A stretch of DNA of 64,000 bases from QIJE01 sp048541835 (lineage in GTDB: Bacteria; SZUA-79; Acidulodesulfobacterales; Acidulodesulfobacteraceae), in NCBI RefSeq assembly GCF_048541835.1, contig NZ_JBLEOY010000002.1:434001-498000 (forward strand). The letters run 5' to 3'. Position 1 is the stretch's first letter. Each line of letters begins with the position of its first letter. A program made the translations under genes and the position numbers. Under the pieces are notes generated by a model. That model did not search any database. It worked only from the letters and a program-made list of their open reading frames with translations, and was not told where the DNA came from. Positions 35,775 to 44,344 of this stretch are shown piece by piece.

Positions 35775-36748
35775 ATGACAGGAATTTCAGATAAGGCATA
35801 TTCTCTGAATAAATTGGTTCCGAACATTAAGGATCGGTGTTGCCAGGCTGGCCGGCCCCAGACCGGGCGACCGCATCTGCGACCCGGCTTGGGGTTCCGG
35901 TGGGCTTTTGATTCAGGCAGCAAAAGAAGTGGGCAACCGTAATTTTGCTCTTTTTGGACAGGAATCCAATGACAGCACCTGGGCACTGTGCCCGAATTGA
36001 ATGGTGCGACACTCTGAACAGTCCGCTGCTGGTTGAAAATGACCGCCTGATGAAGTTCAACTATGTGGTAGCCAATCCGCCATTTTCCCTGGATAAGTGG
36101 GGTGCTGAGAATGCTGAAAGCGATCAATACAACCGCTTCTGACGTGGGGTACCGCCCAAAAGCAAAGGCGATTGGGCATTTATCAGCCATATGGTGGAAA
36201 CCGCCCTTGAAAAAGAAGGGCGGGTTGCCGTTGTTGTGCCCCATGGTGTGTTGTTTCGAGGTGCAGCCGAAGGTCGTATCCGCCGAAAAATGATTAAGGA
36301 AAACCTGTTGGATGCGGTGATCGACTTGCCGGGCAATCTCTTCCCCACCACCAATATTCCGGTTACTATTCTGGTCTTTGATCGCTCACGGGAAAAAGGC
36401 GGCCCAAAAGAAGATTGCAAAGATGTTTTATTTGTCAATGCCAGCCGAGAATTTGTTTCCAGGAAAAACCAGAACACCCTTTCTGATGAGCACCTTGAAA
36501 AGATTATGACCACCTACAAAGAGCGCAAAGAGGTGGAAAAATACGCCCATGTGGCAGAGTTTGATGAGATCAAAGAAAACGACTTCAACATCAACATTCC
36601 CCGCTATGTGGACACCTTTGAGGAAGAAGAGCCCATTGATATTGATGAGGTTCAAAAGGAGATTGATGATCTGGAAAAAGAGCTGACAGAGGTGCGAGTG
36701 AAAATGGAGGAGAAGCTGAAACAGATCGACAGGAGTGCTGAGGGATGA
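35775..36748 (+). pseudogene. hsdM: hsdM pseudogene (type I restriction methylase)
   Basis: Fragments in different frames rebuild the C-terminal two thirds of an HsdM-type adenine methylase: DPAWGSGGLLIQAAKEVGN (SAM motif, in a shifted frame), ALFGQESND, and then YVVANPPFSLDKWG with the catalytic NPPF. The last part, 36191-36748, is an open frame (KEGRVAVVVPHGVLFRGAAE, IDLPGNLFPTTNIPVTILVF) ending in a coiled coil (DEVQKEIDDLEKELTEV). At least two frameshifts and a small deletion break it, and the N-terminal domain is missing. No hsdR is present in the window. Confidence 0.82.
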
Positions 36749-36773
36749 GTTATGAATGATGAATTAAAACTTA

Positions 36774-38081
36774 GGCGTTTCCGGCTATATGATGGCAACC
36801 TCATAAATATGCTATACTAAAAATATGAAAGAAACATTGGAAGAATTTTATAATCACCTTTTGGGCTGAAACTCCATGGGAGGTCACATCCCTCAAACGA
36901 GATAGTACAAAACGCATTGTAACAGCTACTGTTCAGTTTAAGAAGAATGAACCGCTAATCTGTCCTGAGTGCGGAAAGCCTTGCAAACTGCACGATCACT
37001 GGCACAGGAAATGGCGCCATCTTGATTCATGTAATCATAAGACTTTAATAGAAGCGTTAATTCCTCGTTTTAAATGTGCAGAACATGGAATAAAACAAGT
37101 TTCTGTGAGCTGGGCGGAAAAGAACTCTCGGTTTACCGTTGAGTTTGAGGAAACCGTGATACTCTGGCTCAAAGAAGATCCAATATCGAGGGTAGCGGAA
37201 AACCTCGGTATTAGTTGGGATGAAGTGGATGGGATCATGAGACATGCAGTCAAAAGAGGTTTAAAACGCAGGAAGAAGACAGAGCCTACTAACATAGGAA
37301 TTGATGAGACATCATTTCAGAAAAGGCATGAATATGTAACTGTCATACTCGACAAAGAAAATGATACAATCATTGATATTCTGGATGATAGAAAGGCTGA
37401 AACACTGAAGGGCTGGTTCAAAGCCCAAAATAAAAGTGATTTTTCTTCGCTTAAAAGCATTTCGATGGATATGTGGGACCCATTTATCAACGCTGTAAAA
37501 GCTAATTTTGAAAATGCCGACAAACTAATTGCCTTTGACCGGTTTCATGTTGCTCAACATTTTAGCAAGGCACTGGATAAGGTACGAGCTGAAGAATATA
37601 GTACTTTTAATTCATCCCTGGGAAATAATCCCCTTATCCGTACAAAATATCAATGGCTTAAGAACTCTGAAAGAATAGATAATCGCGTGACAAAACGGAA
37701 AGAATTTATGGTTCTTAACCGACTGAACCTTAAGACAGCCCGAGCATGGAGAATTAAAGAAGCTGCTGCGATGCTGTGGAATTACTCGTATATGGGCGTT
37801 GCAGAGAAACAATAAAAGCGTCTTCTTAACTGGATAAGTCATTGTCGGCTTAAGCCAATGATGCGTGTTGGAAAGATGCTCAGGCGTTATTTTTATGGTA
37901 TTTTAAACGCGATCAGAATGAAAGCAAATAACTGTATGCTGGAAGCTAAAAACAATATGATACAGAAAATCAAGAAAACTGCTTGCGGGTTTAGAAACAG
38001 GGAACGATTCAAAACAGCCATACTTTTTCACCTCGGAGGGTTGGATCTTAGTCCGGTTGCCACCATATAGCCGGAAGCGCC
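36774..38081 (+). mobile_element. ISL3-family insertion sequence
   Basis: A complete element is bounded by 27-bp inverted repeats, GGCGTTTCCGGCTATATGAT... at 36774-36800 and its near-perfect complement at 38055-38081 (two mismatches). An 8-bp direct repeat AAAACTTA flanks both ends (36766-36773 and 38082-38089), the target-site length expected for ISL3. Its transposase is broken. It inserted between the hsdM relic and the KilA-N gene. Confidence 0.92.
36825..38070 (+). pseudogene. ISL3 transposase, disrupted
   Basis: The transposase shows the ISL3 zinc-binding start (CPECGKPCKLHDHWHRKWRH, with a third Cys/His set in PRFKCAEHG), an HTH region and a DDE core with GIDETSFQKRHEYVTVI, SMDMWDPFINAV and AFDRFHVAQH. 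A frameshift near 36868 separates the first 14 codons (KETLEEFYNHLLG) from the rest, and an in-frame TAA at 37813-37815 cuts off the last ~85 residues (from KRLLNW). The copy is therefore probably immobile unless helped in trans. The frame is otherwise well kept, so it decayed recently. Confidence 0.9.
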
Positions 38082-38169
38082 AAAACTTATAACTTGCTGC
38101 CGATGACCATTTTTCCCAGGTGGTGAAAATGGTTGAATTCGACCACTTTGGAAATTAAGGAATAAATAT

Positions 38170-38930
38170 ATGAGTAAAAATACAGAAATCACGGTTTTAA
38201 AAGACTCTGTGCGAGTGCTGAAAATTCGAAATGAGGATTATATTTCTCTGACTGACATTGCCAAACACAAAAATCCTGATGACCCAAGATTTATTATTCA
38301 AAACTGGATGCGCACCCGTTTTACCATGGAGTTTCTTGGAATATGGGAACATTTGAACAATCCTGATTTTAACCGTGTCGAATTCGAGGCGGTTAAAAAT
38401 GAAGCTGGTAGCAATGCCTTTGTTATGACTCCGACCAAATGGCATACCCTTACCAATGCAATTGGTATCGTTTCCAAGTCGGGGAGGTATGGCGGCACTT
38501 ATGCCCACAAAGATATTGCCTTTGAGTTTGCTTCATGGATATCCGCCGTAACCTCACCAAAATCAATTATCGCATTCATACCGATGTCATCAAAGAGCAT
38601 CTCATTCCGCCGCAACTGAGCAAGCAACAGGTGAATCTGGTTTATGCCTCTGAAGCGGATATTTTCAATATGGCACTGTTCGGAAAAACCGCTAAACAGT
38701 GGCGCGATGAAAACCTGGACGAAAAAGGAAATATTAGGGATTTTGCCAATGTCTCGCAACTGGTCTGTCTGGCGAATATGGAAAATCTCAATGCCCATTT
38801 TATTCAGGAAGGACTGAAACAATCGGAACGGCTTCAAAAACTTAATCAGGTTGCTATTTCACAGATGAAATTACTGGTGGAGAATTGGACGGTGAAGCAG
38901 TTAGGAGGGGGCACGGATGGACACATATAG
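38170..38930 (+). pseudogene. KilA-N domain protein, internally deleted
   Basis: The first frame (38170-38619) starts with a KilA-N-type segment (DYISLTDIAKHKNPDDPRFI, IQNWMRTRFTMEFLG) and runs to YAHKDIAFEFASWIS; the protein should then read AEFKLYLIKEFQRL-like sequence but this piece is missing. The second frame (38535-38930) resumes with RRNLTKINYRIHTDVIKEHL and continues through YASEADIFNMALFGKTAKQW to the end. A deletion of about 30 codons with a frame change thus splits the gene. KilA-N genes commonly sit between hsdM and hsdS in type I loci, as here. Confidence 0.8.
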
Positions 38931-39507
38931 ACACGGATGTGAGGGCGTCTGCCCGTCTTGGGAAACGGTCAGGTTTGGAAAAATCTGTGCGATTCCAAAG
39001 GGGAAGCAGTTGAATGTAGCGAATATGAAAGATGATGGAGCTTATTATGCCCTAAATGGTGGCATTGAACCATCTGGAAGAACAGACGATTGGAATACAG
39101 AAGCCGAGACAATAACGATTAGTGAAGGTGGTAATTCATGTGGATATGTGAACTACAATACAGAACGTTTTTGGTCAGGCGGACACTGCTATGCTCTTCT
39201 GAACCTTAAGAAGAATGTATGCAAACGCTACCTTTACTTCTATCTAAAGAGGCATGAGCCAAAGCTCATGAAATTAAGGGTTGGCTCTGGTCTCCCAAAT
39301 ATCCAAAAGAAGGATGTTGAAAAATTTATAGTTGCTTTGCCCCCTTTTCCTGAACAGCAGCAGATTGATGAGACATTATCCACAGCCCGACAGGAAATCG
39401 ACCTGCTGAAACAGCTCGCAGAAAAATGCAAAACCCAGAAACGCGGTCTGATGCAGAAGATGCTCACCGGCGAATGGCGGGTAAAACCGGAAATCGTTAA
39501 TCAATAG
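38917..39507 (+). CDS. hsdS: Half-length HsdS-like specificity subunit
   Basis: HsdS gives DNA-sequence specificity to type I restriction enzymes. This 196-residue product contains one target-recognition domain (WETVRFGKICAIPKGKQL, then ISEGGNSCGYVNYN and LPNIQKKDVEKFIVALPPFP) and the following conserved helical region (EQQQIDETLSTARQEID...KCKTQKRGLMQKMLTGEWR). A normal HsdS has two such units, so the N-terminal half is missing. Its TAG stop is formed at the border with the IS5-family element at 39507, so the extreme C-terminus may also be cut. With hsdM broken and hsdR absent, it is probably not functional. Confidence 0.8.
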   Translation: MDTYRHGCEGVCPSWETVRFGKICAIPKGKQLNVANMKDDGAYYALNGGIEPSGRTDDWNTEAETITISEGGNSCGYVNYNTERFWSGGHCYALLNLKKNVCKRYLYFYLKRHEPKLMKLRVGSGLPNIQKKDVEKFIVALPPFPEQQQIDETLSTARQEIDLLKQLAEKCKTQKRGLMQKMLTGEWRVKPEIVNQ

Positions 39508-40704
39508 GCCACCTCGAAAAACCTTACAATTTATGGTATAAATAAGCTATCAACTAATTAGAGAGGAGAAACTATAATGATCAAGTTAAGCCTATTTGCA
39601 GCAGAAGAAAGAGAGGCAAAGCTGAATAAGCTTAGAGATGTACTGCAGGTATTAGATAAGTATATCGACTTTACAGCACTTGCAAGTGAATTGATGGTTC
39701 GTGTTCTAATTGTACAGCAGATGTTCAATTTGAGTGATGAACAGATGGAGTATCAGCTTCTTGATCGTTTAAGCTTTCAGCGTTTTGTCGGTCTGCGTCA
39801 GAGTAGTCAGATTCTAGACCGTACTACGATATGGACATTCAAAGAGCGTCTGACAAAAGCTGACGTTGGCAACTGTATATTTGAAGCGGTAAATCAGCAG
39901 CTTGTTAAACATGGTTATGTTGCCCGAGGCGGACAGATGATTGATGCCAGTATTGTTCCTGTACCGATTCAACATGTCAGTAGCGATGAGAAAGCGCAGA
40001 TTAAAGAACAGGCGATTCCGTCAGACTGGTCACCAGAAAAACGACGGCAAAAGGATGTGGATGCCACATGGACAAAGAAGCATGGCAAGTCGTTCTTTGG
40101 CTTCAAGTTGTCTGTTAGTACGGATAATCGTTACAAGATAATTCGGAAGATAAAAATCAGTACGGCCAGTGCTCATGATACACTCCATTTAAAAGATGTT
40201 TTAGATGAATCTAATACCAGCAGGGAGATCTATGCCGACAGAGGCTATACGGATAGCAAACGGGAAAAACAGTTGAAAGAATCAGGCTGGCGGCCTCAGA
40301 TTCAACGGAAAGCCAAGAAGAGTAAGAATATTTCAGCATGTCAGATTCAACGCAACAAACGGATATCTAAAACCCGCGTCAGGGTTGAACACCCATTTGC
40401 CTCATTGATGCAAATGGGCGGCAAGCTTATACGCAGTATTGGACTTAGGCGAGCGACATTGCATCTGAATTGGAAGGTGGCTACCTACAATATGCGTCGT
40501 ATGTGTTACCTGAAAAAAGCAGCGGTTGCACCACTTTACAGCCAAGTTGTCTCTTAAAAATGGGAAATACAGGCTTACGCCCCAAAAACGGCTTCAATTG
40601 AAGCTTCTACAAGAAGATAAACCACTGATGATTTGCCCATGTTGTTGCAATCAGAGACTCAACGCTGTTTTCTGGTTGGGAAATGGTAGTTTTTCGAGGT
40701 GGCC
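39507..40704 (+). mobile_element. IS5-family insertion sequence
   Basis: Terminal inverted repeats GGCCACCTCGAAAAAC (39507-39522) and GTTTTTCGAGGTGGCC (40689-40704) enclose an intact transposase. TA is present on both outer sides, which could be a short target duplication. To the left is the end of hsdS, and to the right a YgjP-like gene lacking its N-terminus, so DNA next to the element has been lost. Confidence 0.85.
39577..40557 (+). CDS. IS5-family transposase
   Basis: The 326-residue protein is a DDE transposase of the IS5 family. It has the N-terminal DUF772-type domain (LASELMVRVLIVQQMFNLSD, YQLLDRLSFQRFVGL), the first catalytic Asp in GGQMIDASIVPVP, the second in REIYADRGYTDSK and the Glu in RVRVEHPFASLMQ, followed by YNMRRM. 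All catalytic residues are present and the frame is unbroken. A ribosome site GAGAGGAG precedes the ATG by nine bases. It is likely active. Confidence 0.92.
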   Translation: MIKLSLFAAEEREAKLNKLRDVLQVLDKYIDFTALASELMVRVLIVQQMFNLSDEQMEYQLLDRLSFQRFVGLRQSSQILDRTTIWTFKERLTKADVGNCIFEAVNQQLVKHGYVARGGQMIDASIVPVPIQHVSSDEKAQIKEQAIPSDWSPEKRRQKDVDATWTKKHGKSFFGFKLSVSTDNRYKIIRKIKISTASAHDTLHLKDVLDESNTSREIYADRGYTDSKREKQLKESGWRPQIQRKAKKSKNISACQIQRNKRISKTRVRVEHPFASLMQMGGKLIRSIGLRRATLHLNWKVATYNMRRMCYLKKAAVAPLYSQVVS

Positions 40705-40710
40705 TATATA

Positions 40711-40985
40711 AAGTTTGGCAGAAATTCAATGGTCTTGGCATTGGCAAGCCTAAACTATCTATTAAGCGAATGCAAAAAAGGTGGGGCAGTCTTTCAGGCA
40801 AAGGCATAGTAACCCTCAATGCAGACCTGATCAGAGCACCTAAAGAATGTATTGACTATGTTGTTACGCATGAGCTGTGTCATTTGAAATATTATGATCA
40901 TAGCCCAGAGTTTTATAAGCTCCTTGATTCCGTCATCCCAGGCTGGGAAAAGATTAAACATAAGCTAGAACTCAGTATGGTGTGA
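40711..40985 (+). pseudogene. YgjP-like metallopeptidase, C-terminal fragment
   Basis: This is the C-terminal half of a YgjP/DUF45 zinc-peptidase-like protein. It keeps the family block KRMQKRWGSLSGKGIVTLNA and the zinc motif HELCHLKYYDHS, followed by FYKLLDSVIPGWE. The N-terminal half is missing and the open frame runs back into the end of the IS5-family element. DUF45 genes often accompany type I restriction loci, so it probably belonged to the broken hsd locus. An intact relative is at 57.1-57.7 kb. Confidence 0.8.
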
Positions 40986-41509
40986 TCATGAATGGAGAGC
41001 TGAGCTATGAACATTCAAGACGCAACCATACTGATATAGAATAAAGCTGAAAAACTTATTTATGCCAAAGAAATTGCCGATTTGATATGACAGCGGGAAT
41101 CGAACCCACGTCTATTCTCTGTTTGGGGAAAATGTGGAGAAAAACATTTTCCGCGTAGGTACGCGGAAAACGGAAACTGGGAGATCTTAAGGCATTGTAA
41201 AATAAAGAACTTTTGATGTGTTGGCGCTGGGGAGACTGGATTTATGGAAGGCGGTGTTCCCAGCACCAATTTGACCATAAAAATCCGTCTCTGCGGTAGT
41301 ATATGTGCTCAGGCGGGTTTCTCTTTTTCCTAAGTAATCAAAGAGTTAAGACCTCTGCACAGTCCAAGACTCCTGCACGGTCTCTTGAATTATACTGTGT
41401 TTAGGAGCATTGTCAAAAAAAACTAAGTATGTCGTTTTTCACGCATAAAATATTTGTAAATGTATAATATATATGCTACATTAGTAATAAAATTGGTGGT
41501 CATTTTTAT
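40986..41509 (+). other. Intergenic stretch with tRNA-3'-end-like sequence and hairpin
   Basis: On the minus strand 41093-41112 reads GACGTGGGTTCGATTCCCGC, like the T-arm end of a tRNA or of the tmRNA in this window (18 of 20 bases equal), but no complete tRNA can be folded. A perfect hairpin follows: TTTTCCGCGTA at 41147-41157 and TACGCGGAAAA at 41160-41170. The rest shows no gene. Confidence 0.4.
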
Positions 41510-42034
41510 TGGGTGACGCGACGATAATTGAGTCGGCGGCACTCCCGAATAAGGTAGTAAAATAAATGACTAATGATCGCGAAGAGGATGCAGTCGATCC
41601 CCGCCCGAAAACGAAATAGAGTATTCAAAGGATCCAGACGCGAGGTGGCTGAAGAAGGGGAAACGCTATCATTTCGAGTACAAAGTCTTTGTGACGACCG
41701 ATAGTGAGATGAAAAATCTTGAGAATGCGCTGGGAAACACGTAGCCTAAACGGGTTTACGCGGACAAGGGTTACGCATCGAAGAAGAATCGCGAGAGCCT
41801 GAAATCGCGTGGATAAAGGATGTAATTTTGAGCAAAGCGGTGCGAAACAAGTCGCTGACGAAACGTCAGAAGGTTCGCAACAAGCTGATTTCGAGGGTGC
41901 GTTTCAAAGTGGAACAGGGCGTTCGGGACGCTAAAAAGACGCTTCAAAGCAGGCCGCGCGACGTACATCAGGTTAAAAAGTGGCTGCCGAGTTTTCGATT
42001 CAAGGCGATCTGCTTTTAATCTGTTGAAGGCAGC
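41510..42034 (+). pseudogene. IS5-family transposase relic
   Basis: Degenerate pieces in several frames rebuild the core of a second, different IS5-family transposase: DATIIESAALPNK, REEDAVDPRP, a shifted DPDARWLKKGKRYHFEYKVF, RVYADKGYASKKNRESL, and SKAVRNKSLTKRQKVRNKLISR with RVRFKVEQG. Several stops and frameshifts, and the lack of an N-terminus, show that it is dead. It lies directly to the left of the GC-rich BREX-like operon and may mark that operon's insertion border. Confidence 0.75.
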
Positions 42035-42220
42035 GTGAAAAAGCCGAAAAAACGGAAAAAAAGATCAATAAGACCGTTGAAAATAGCAAAAAGCATAGGA
42101 AAGTTGAGTAACTTTGCTGGTCGAGTGGCGAATGAATTTAGAGAAGACACAAAAAAATTTGTCAAAAATGAAAATTACAAAAAACACGGAACTGAGATAT
42201 CTGTAACATTTATTGGATGA
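42035..42220 (+). CDS. Small basic hypothetical protein before the BREX-like operon
   Basis: A 61-residue frame from GTG 42035 encodes a Lys/Arg-rich start (KKPKKRKKRSIRPLKIAKS), a helical middle and the end ISVTFIG. It overlaps the next gene's longest possible start by a few bases. The frame continues that of the transposase relic, so it could be by-product sequence. No known family is recognised; base composition is like the AT-richer neighbourhood rather than the operon. Confidence 0.3.
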   Translation: MKKPKKRKKRSIRPLKIAKSIGKLSNFAGRVANEFREDTKKFVKNENYKKHGTEISVTFIG

Positions 42221-44342
42221 ACTCAACATGGAAAAGCCAGATGTTGTTCAGTTAATTGAACGTCACAACTTGGAGTATGTAGATAAGCGGGGTTCAGATG
42301 GCGCATTATGGGTGATTGGCGGTAGAGAACTCTTGCCCACAATTCTGAAGCTCAGGGACTCTGGTTTTTCTTTTACTTTCAAAGGTGGGCGAAGTAGCGA
42401 TTACAGAGATGCTTGGCGGTATAAATCTTCAGAAACGGTAAGCGGGCAAAAGTCTGAAGCGGAAGAAGCCCAGCCCGTCTATGAAGAGCCGAAAGGTATC
42501 ATGAATTCGGCACAGCGCATCGACTTTACTTGTCCAGAACTCTGCGCCAAAACACAACTGCTGACTTGCACCATCAATGGGCAAGCCGTCGTTCCGAGCA
42601 AGCAGAAATGGTCGCAGTTACTTGTAGCCATAACAGAGCAGTTTTTCGCTGAAGTCAACCCGAACCTTGAGTCGCTTGACCGTAAGCCTTTGTATGGCAA
42701 CAAGATATTCTTTTTGCCGACTAAAGTCGACTCTGGGACTTGCTCTCTGCTCTCAAATGGTAAGTGGATTTACACCAACTACAACCCGCAGACCATCGTC
42801 ACAATTATCAGGAATCTGTGCCTACACTGTGGTGTGGACTTGGATGATGTCATTATCACCTATGAGCCTAAATACGGCAAACCCACGCAGTCGGTGCAAA
42901 CGTATACATGCCCTAATGTTCTCCCCGCCACACCGCCAAAACCTATGCTTGACACGGCGGTAGTCGAGCAACTGACAGCCGTGCTTTCATCACACTTTAC
43001 TAACGGCTACAGGCTGAATTCCCCGATTGAGATGACGCGTTTCCGCTCGTTTGCCGCAGAGGATTTTTGCGAGGACATTATGCTGGCCGATGAGGAACTG
43101 AAAAGCTATATCGCGGCTTGCGGAACAACCTTTGACGGAAAAGTCTATGCCGTGTCCGCACAGGCAAAAGAACGAATCAAGGAACTGGCGGAGGATTACT
43201 TCGCCGACGGCGCACAAGTCATATTTTTTGCCGAGTTCTACGCCAAAAACGAGAACTGGCTGTTCGAAGCAAGTGTGGTCACCGAGAACATGCTCATCGA
43301 CATTCTCCATAGGCTGTTCCCGAAGTTGCTGTTCACGCAGACCTATTTCGGCTACACTGATGCTTCTGTCTTTGCCGCTCTGGAGGGCGAAATCCTACGC
43401 GTGTGGGGTTATAACGATGTATTGCTGACCTACGGCCAACTTGCCGGGCGGTTGCGATTCATACCCCTTGAAAGGATTAAGTACGCTCTTGGTCGAAACG
43501 GCGATTTCATTCGGAGCAACGTGGAGACCTTCTCACACGTCAGCCGAATTGAAATCATCGATGAAGAGCGGCAAGTAATCCGCGAAGCCGTTGTGCGTGA
43601 ATGCAACACTCGCGGCTATGCCTCTATTGCAGATTTGCCCTTCAGTGAAATAGAGGAACGTAACTACGAACTTTCTATCGCGGCGGTTCATAATGCAGTT
43701 TACCGCATCTGCCTGTCGGACAAATTCAATAAAAAAGGCAAAATTGTCGCGCGCAAAGGAGATGTCTTTGATGCGTTGACCATAATGAAGAAATACTGCC
43801 GAACCATAGACAAATGCTCGCTTGACGATCTGCTGACTTACGAGAAAAAACTAACGGGTGAAGTTTATCGTCGGATTTCGATGGAAGCGGGCAACACCGT
43901 TCTGGTTCGTATTGACAAAGACACATATGTGGCGGACATATATATAAACTTCGAAGCCGACATAATTGACGAAGCAATTGAGCTGTTTGTTAATGGAGAT
44001 TATCTTCCGCTTAAGTCTTTCACTACATTCGGGGTGTTTCCCGACTGCGGTCAGGCGTGGAATTTGTTTCTGCTTGAAAGCTACTGCCGCCGCTTTAGTC
44101 GTAAGTTTCGGTTTAATACCGCATCAGTTAACTCGCGGAACGCCGGAACGGTCATCCGCAAAAGCTGTGCCATGGACTACATGGAGATTATGACCGATGC
44201 CGTGGCGAATGCTGACGTTCCCTTAAAGGCCACCGCCGTGGGCAAGTTCTTGTATGAGAGCGGCTTCAAGTGCATAAGCAAAACCGCAAAAGTTAACGAA
44301 ATTATAAATGAGGCGAAGGCCATACGAAAAAGGATGGATTGA
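42213..44342 (+). CDS. Unrecognised 709-aa protein, first gene of the BREX type 4-like operon
   Basis: I do not recognise this protein as a named BREX component. TTG 42213 is the longest start; ATG 42228 (MEKPDVVQLIERHN) is more likely. The first ~60 residues contain VDKRGSDGALWVIGGRELL and end in GGRSSDYRDAWRY; I recall similar short domains at the ends of helicases and other defence proteins, but this needs a profile search. After a linker (about 75-95) comes a long mixed alpha/beta part with blocks such as YGNKIFFLPTKVDSGTCSLL and LDDVIITYEPKYG. The last 130 residues include TFGVFPDCGQAWNLFLLESY. No enzyme motif is visible. Its stop overlaps the start of the PAPS-reductase gene, so it is an integral part of the operon. 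Confidence 0.7.
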   Translation: MDELNMEKPDVVQLIERHNLEYVDKRGSDGALWVIGGRELLPTILKLRDSGFSFTFKGGRSSDYRDAWRYKSSETVSGQKSEAEEAQPVYEEPKGIMNSAQRIDFTCPELCAKTQLLTCTINGQAVVPSKQKWSQLLVAITEQFFAEVNPNLESLDRKPLYGNKIFFLPTKVDSGTCSLLSNGKWIYTNYNPQTIVTIIRNLCLHCGVDLDDVIITYEPKYGKPTQSVQTYTCPNVLPATPPKPMLDTAVVEQLTAVLSSHFTNGYRLNSPIEMTRFRSFAAEDFCEDIMLADEELKSYIAACGTTFDGKVYAVSAQAKERIKELAEDYFADGAQVIFFAEFYAKNENWLFEASVVTENMLIDILHRLFPKLLFTQTYFGYTDASVFAALEGEILRVWGYNDVLLTYGQLAGRLRFIPLERIKYALGRNGDFIRSNVETFSHVSRIEIIDEERQVIREAVVRECNTRGYASIADLPFSEIEERNYELSIAAVHNAVYRICLSDKFNKKGKIVARKGDVFDALTIMKKYCRTIDKCSLDDLLTYEKKLTGEVYRRISMEAGNTVLVRIDKDTYVADIYINFEADIIDEAIELFVNGDYLPLKSFTTFGVFPDCGQAWNLFLLESYCRRFSRKFRFNTASVNSRNAGTVIRKSCAMDYMEIMTDAVANADVPLKATAVGKFLYESGFKCISKTAKVNEIINEAKAIRKRMD

Positions 44343-44344
44343 AG

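Noticed and set aside
40683..40985. Full-length gene starting at ATG 40683
   Set aside because: The first codons lie in the IS5-family inverted repeat; only the part from about 40711 belongs to the YgjP-like family.
41078..41130. Complete tRNA gene on the minus strand
   Set aside because: Only a T-arm and 3'-end-like part is seen; no matching acceptor strand, D-arm or anticodon arm could be found.
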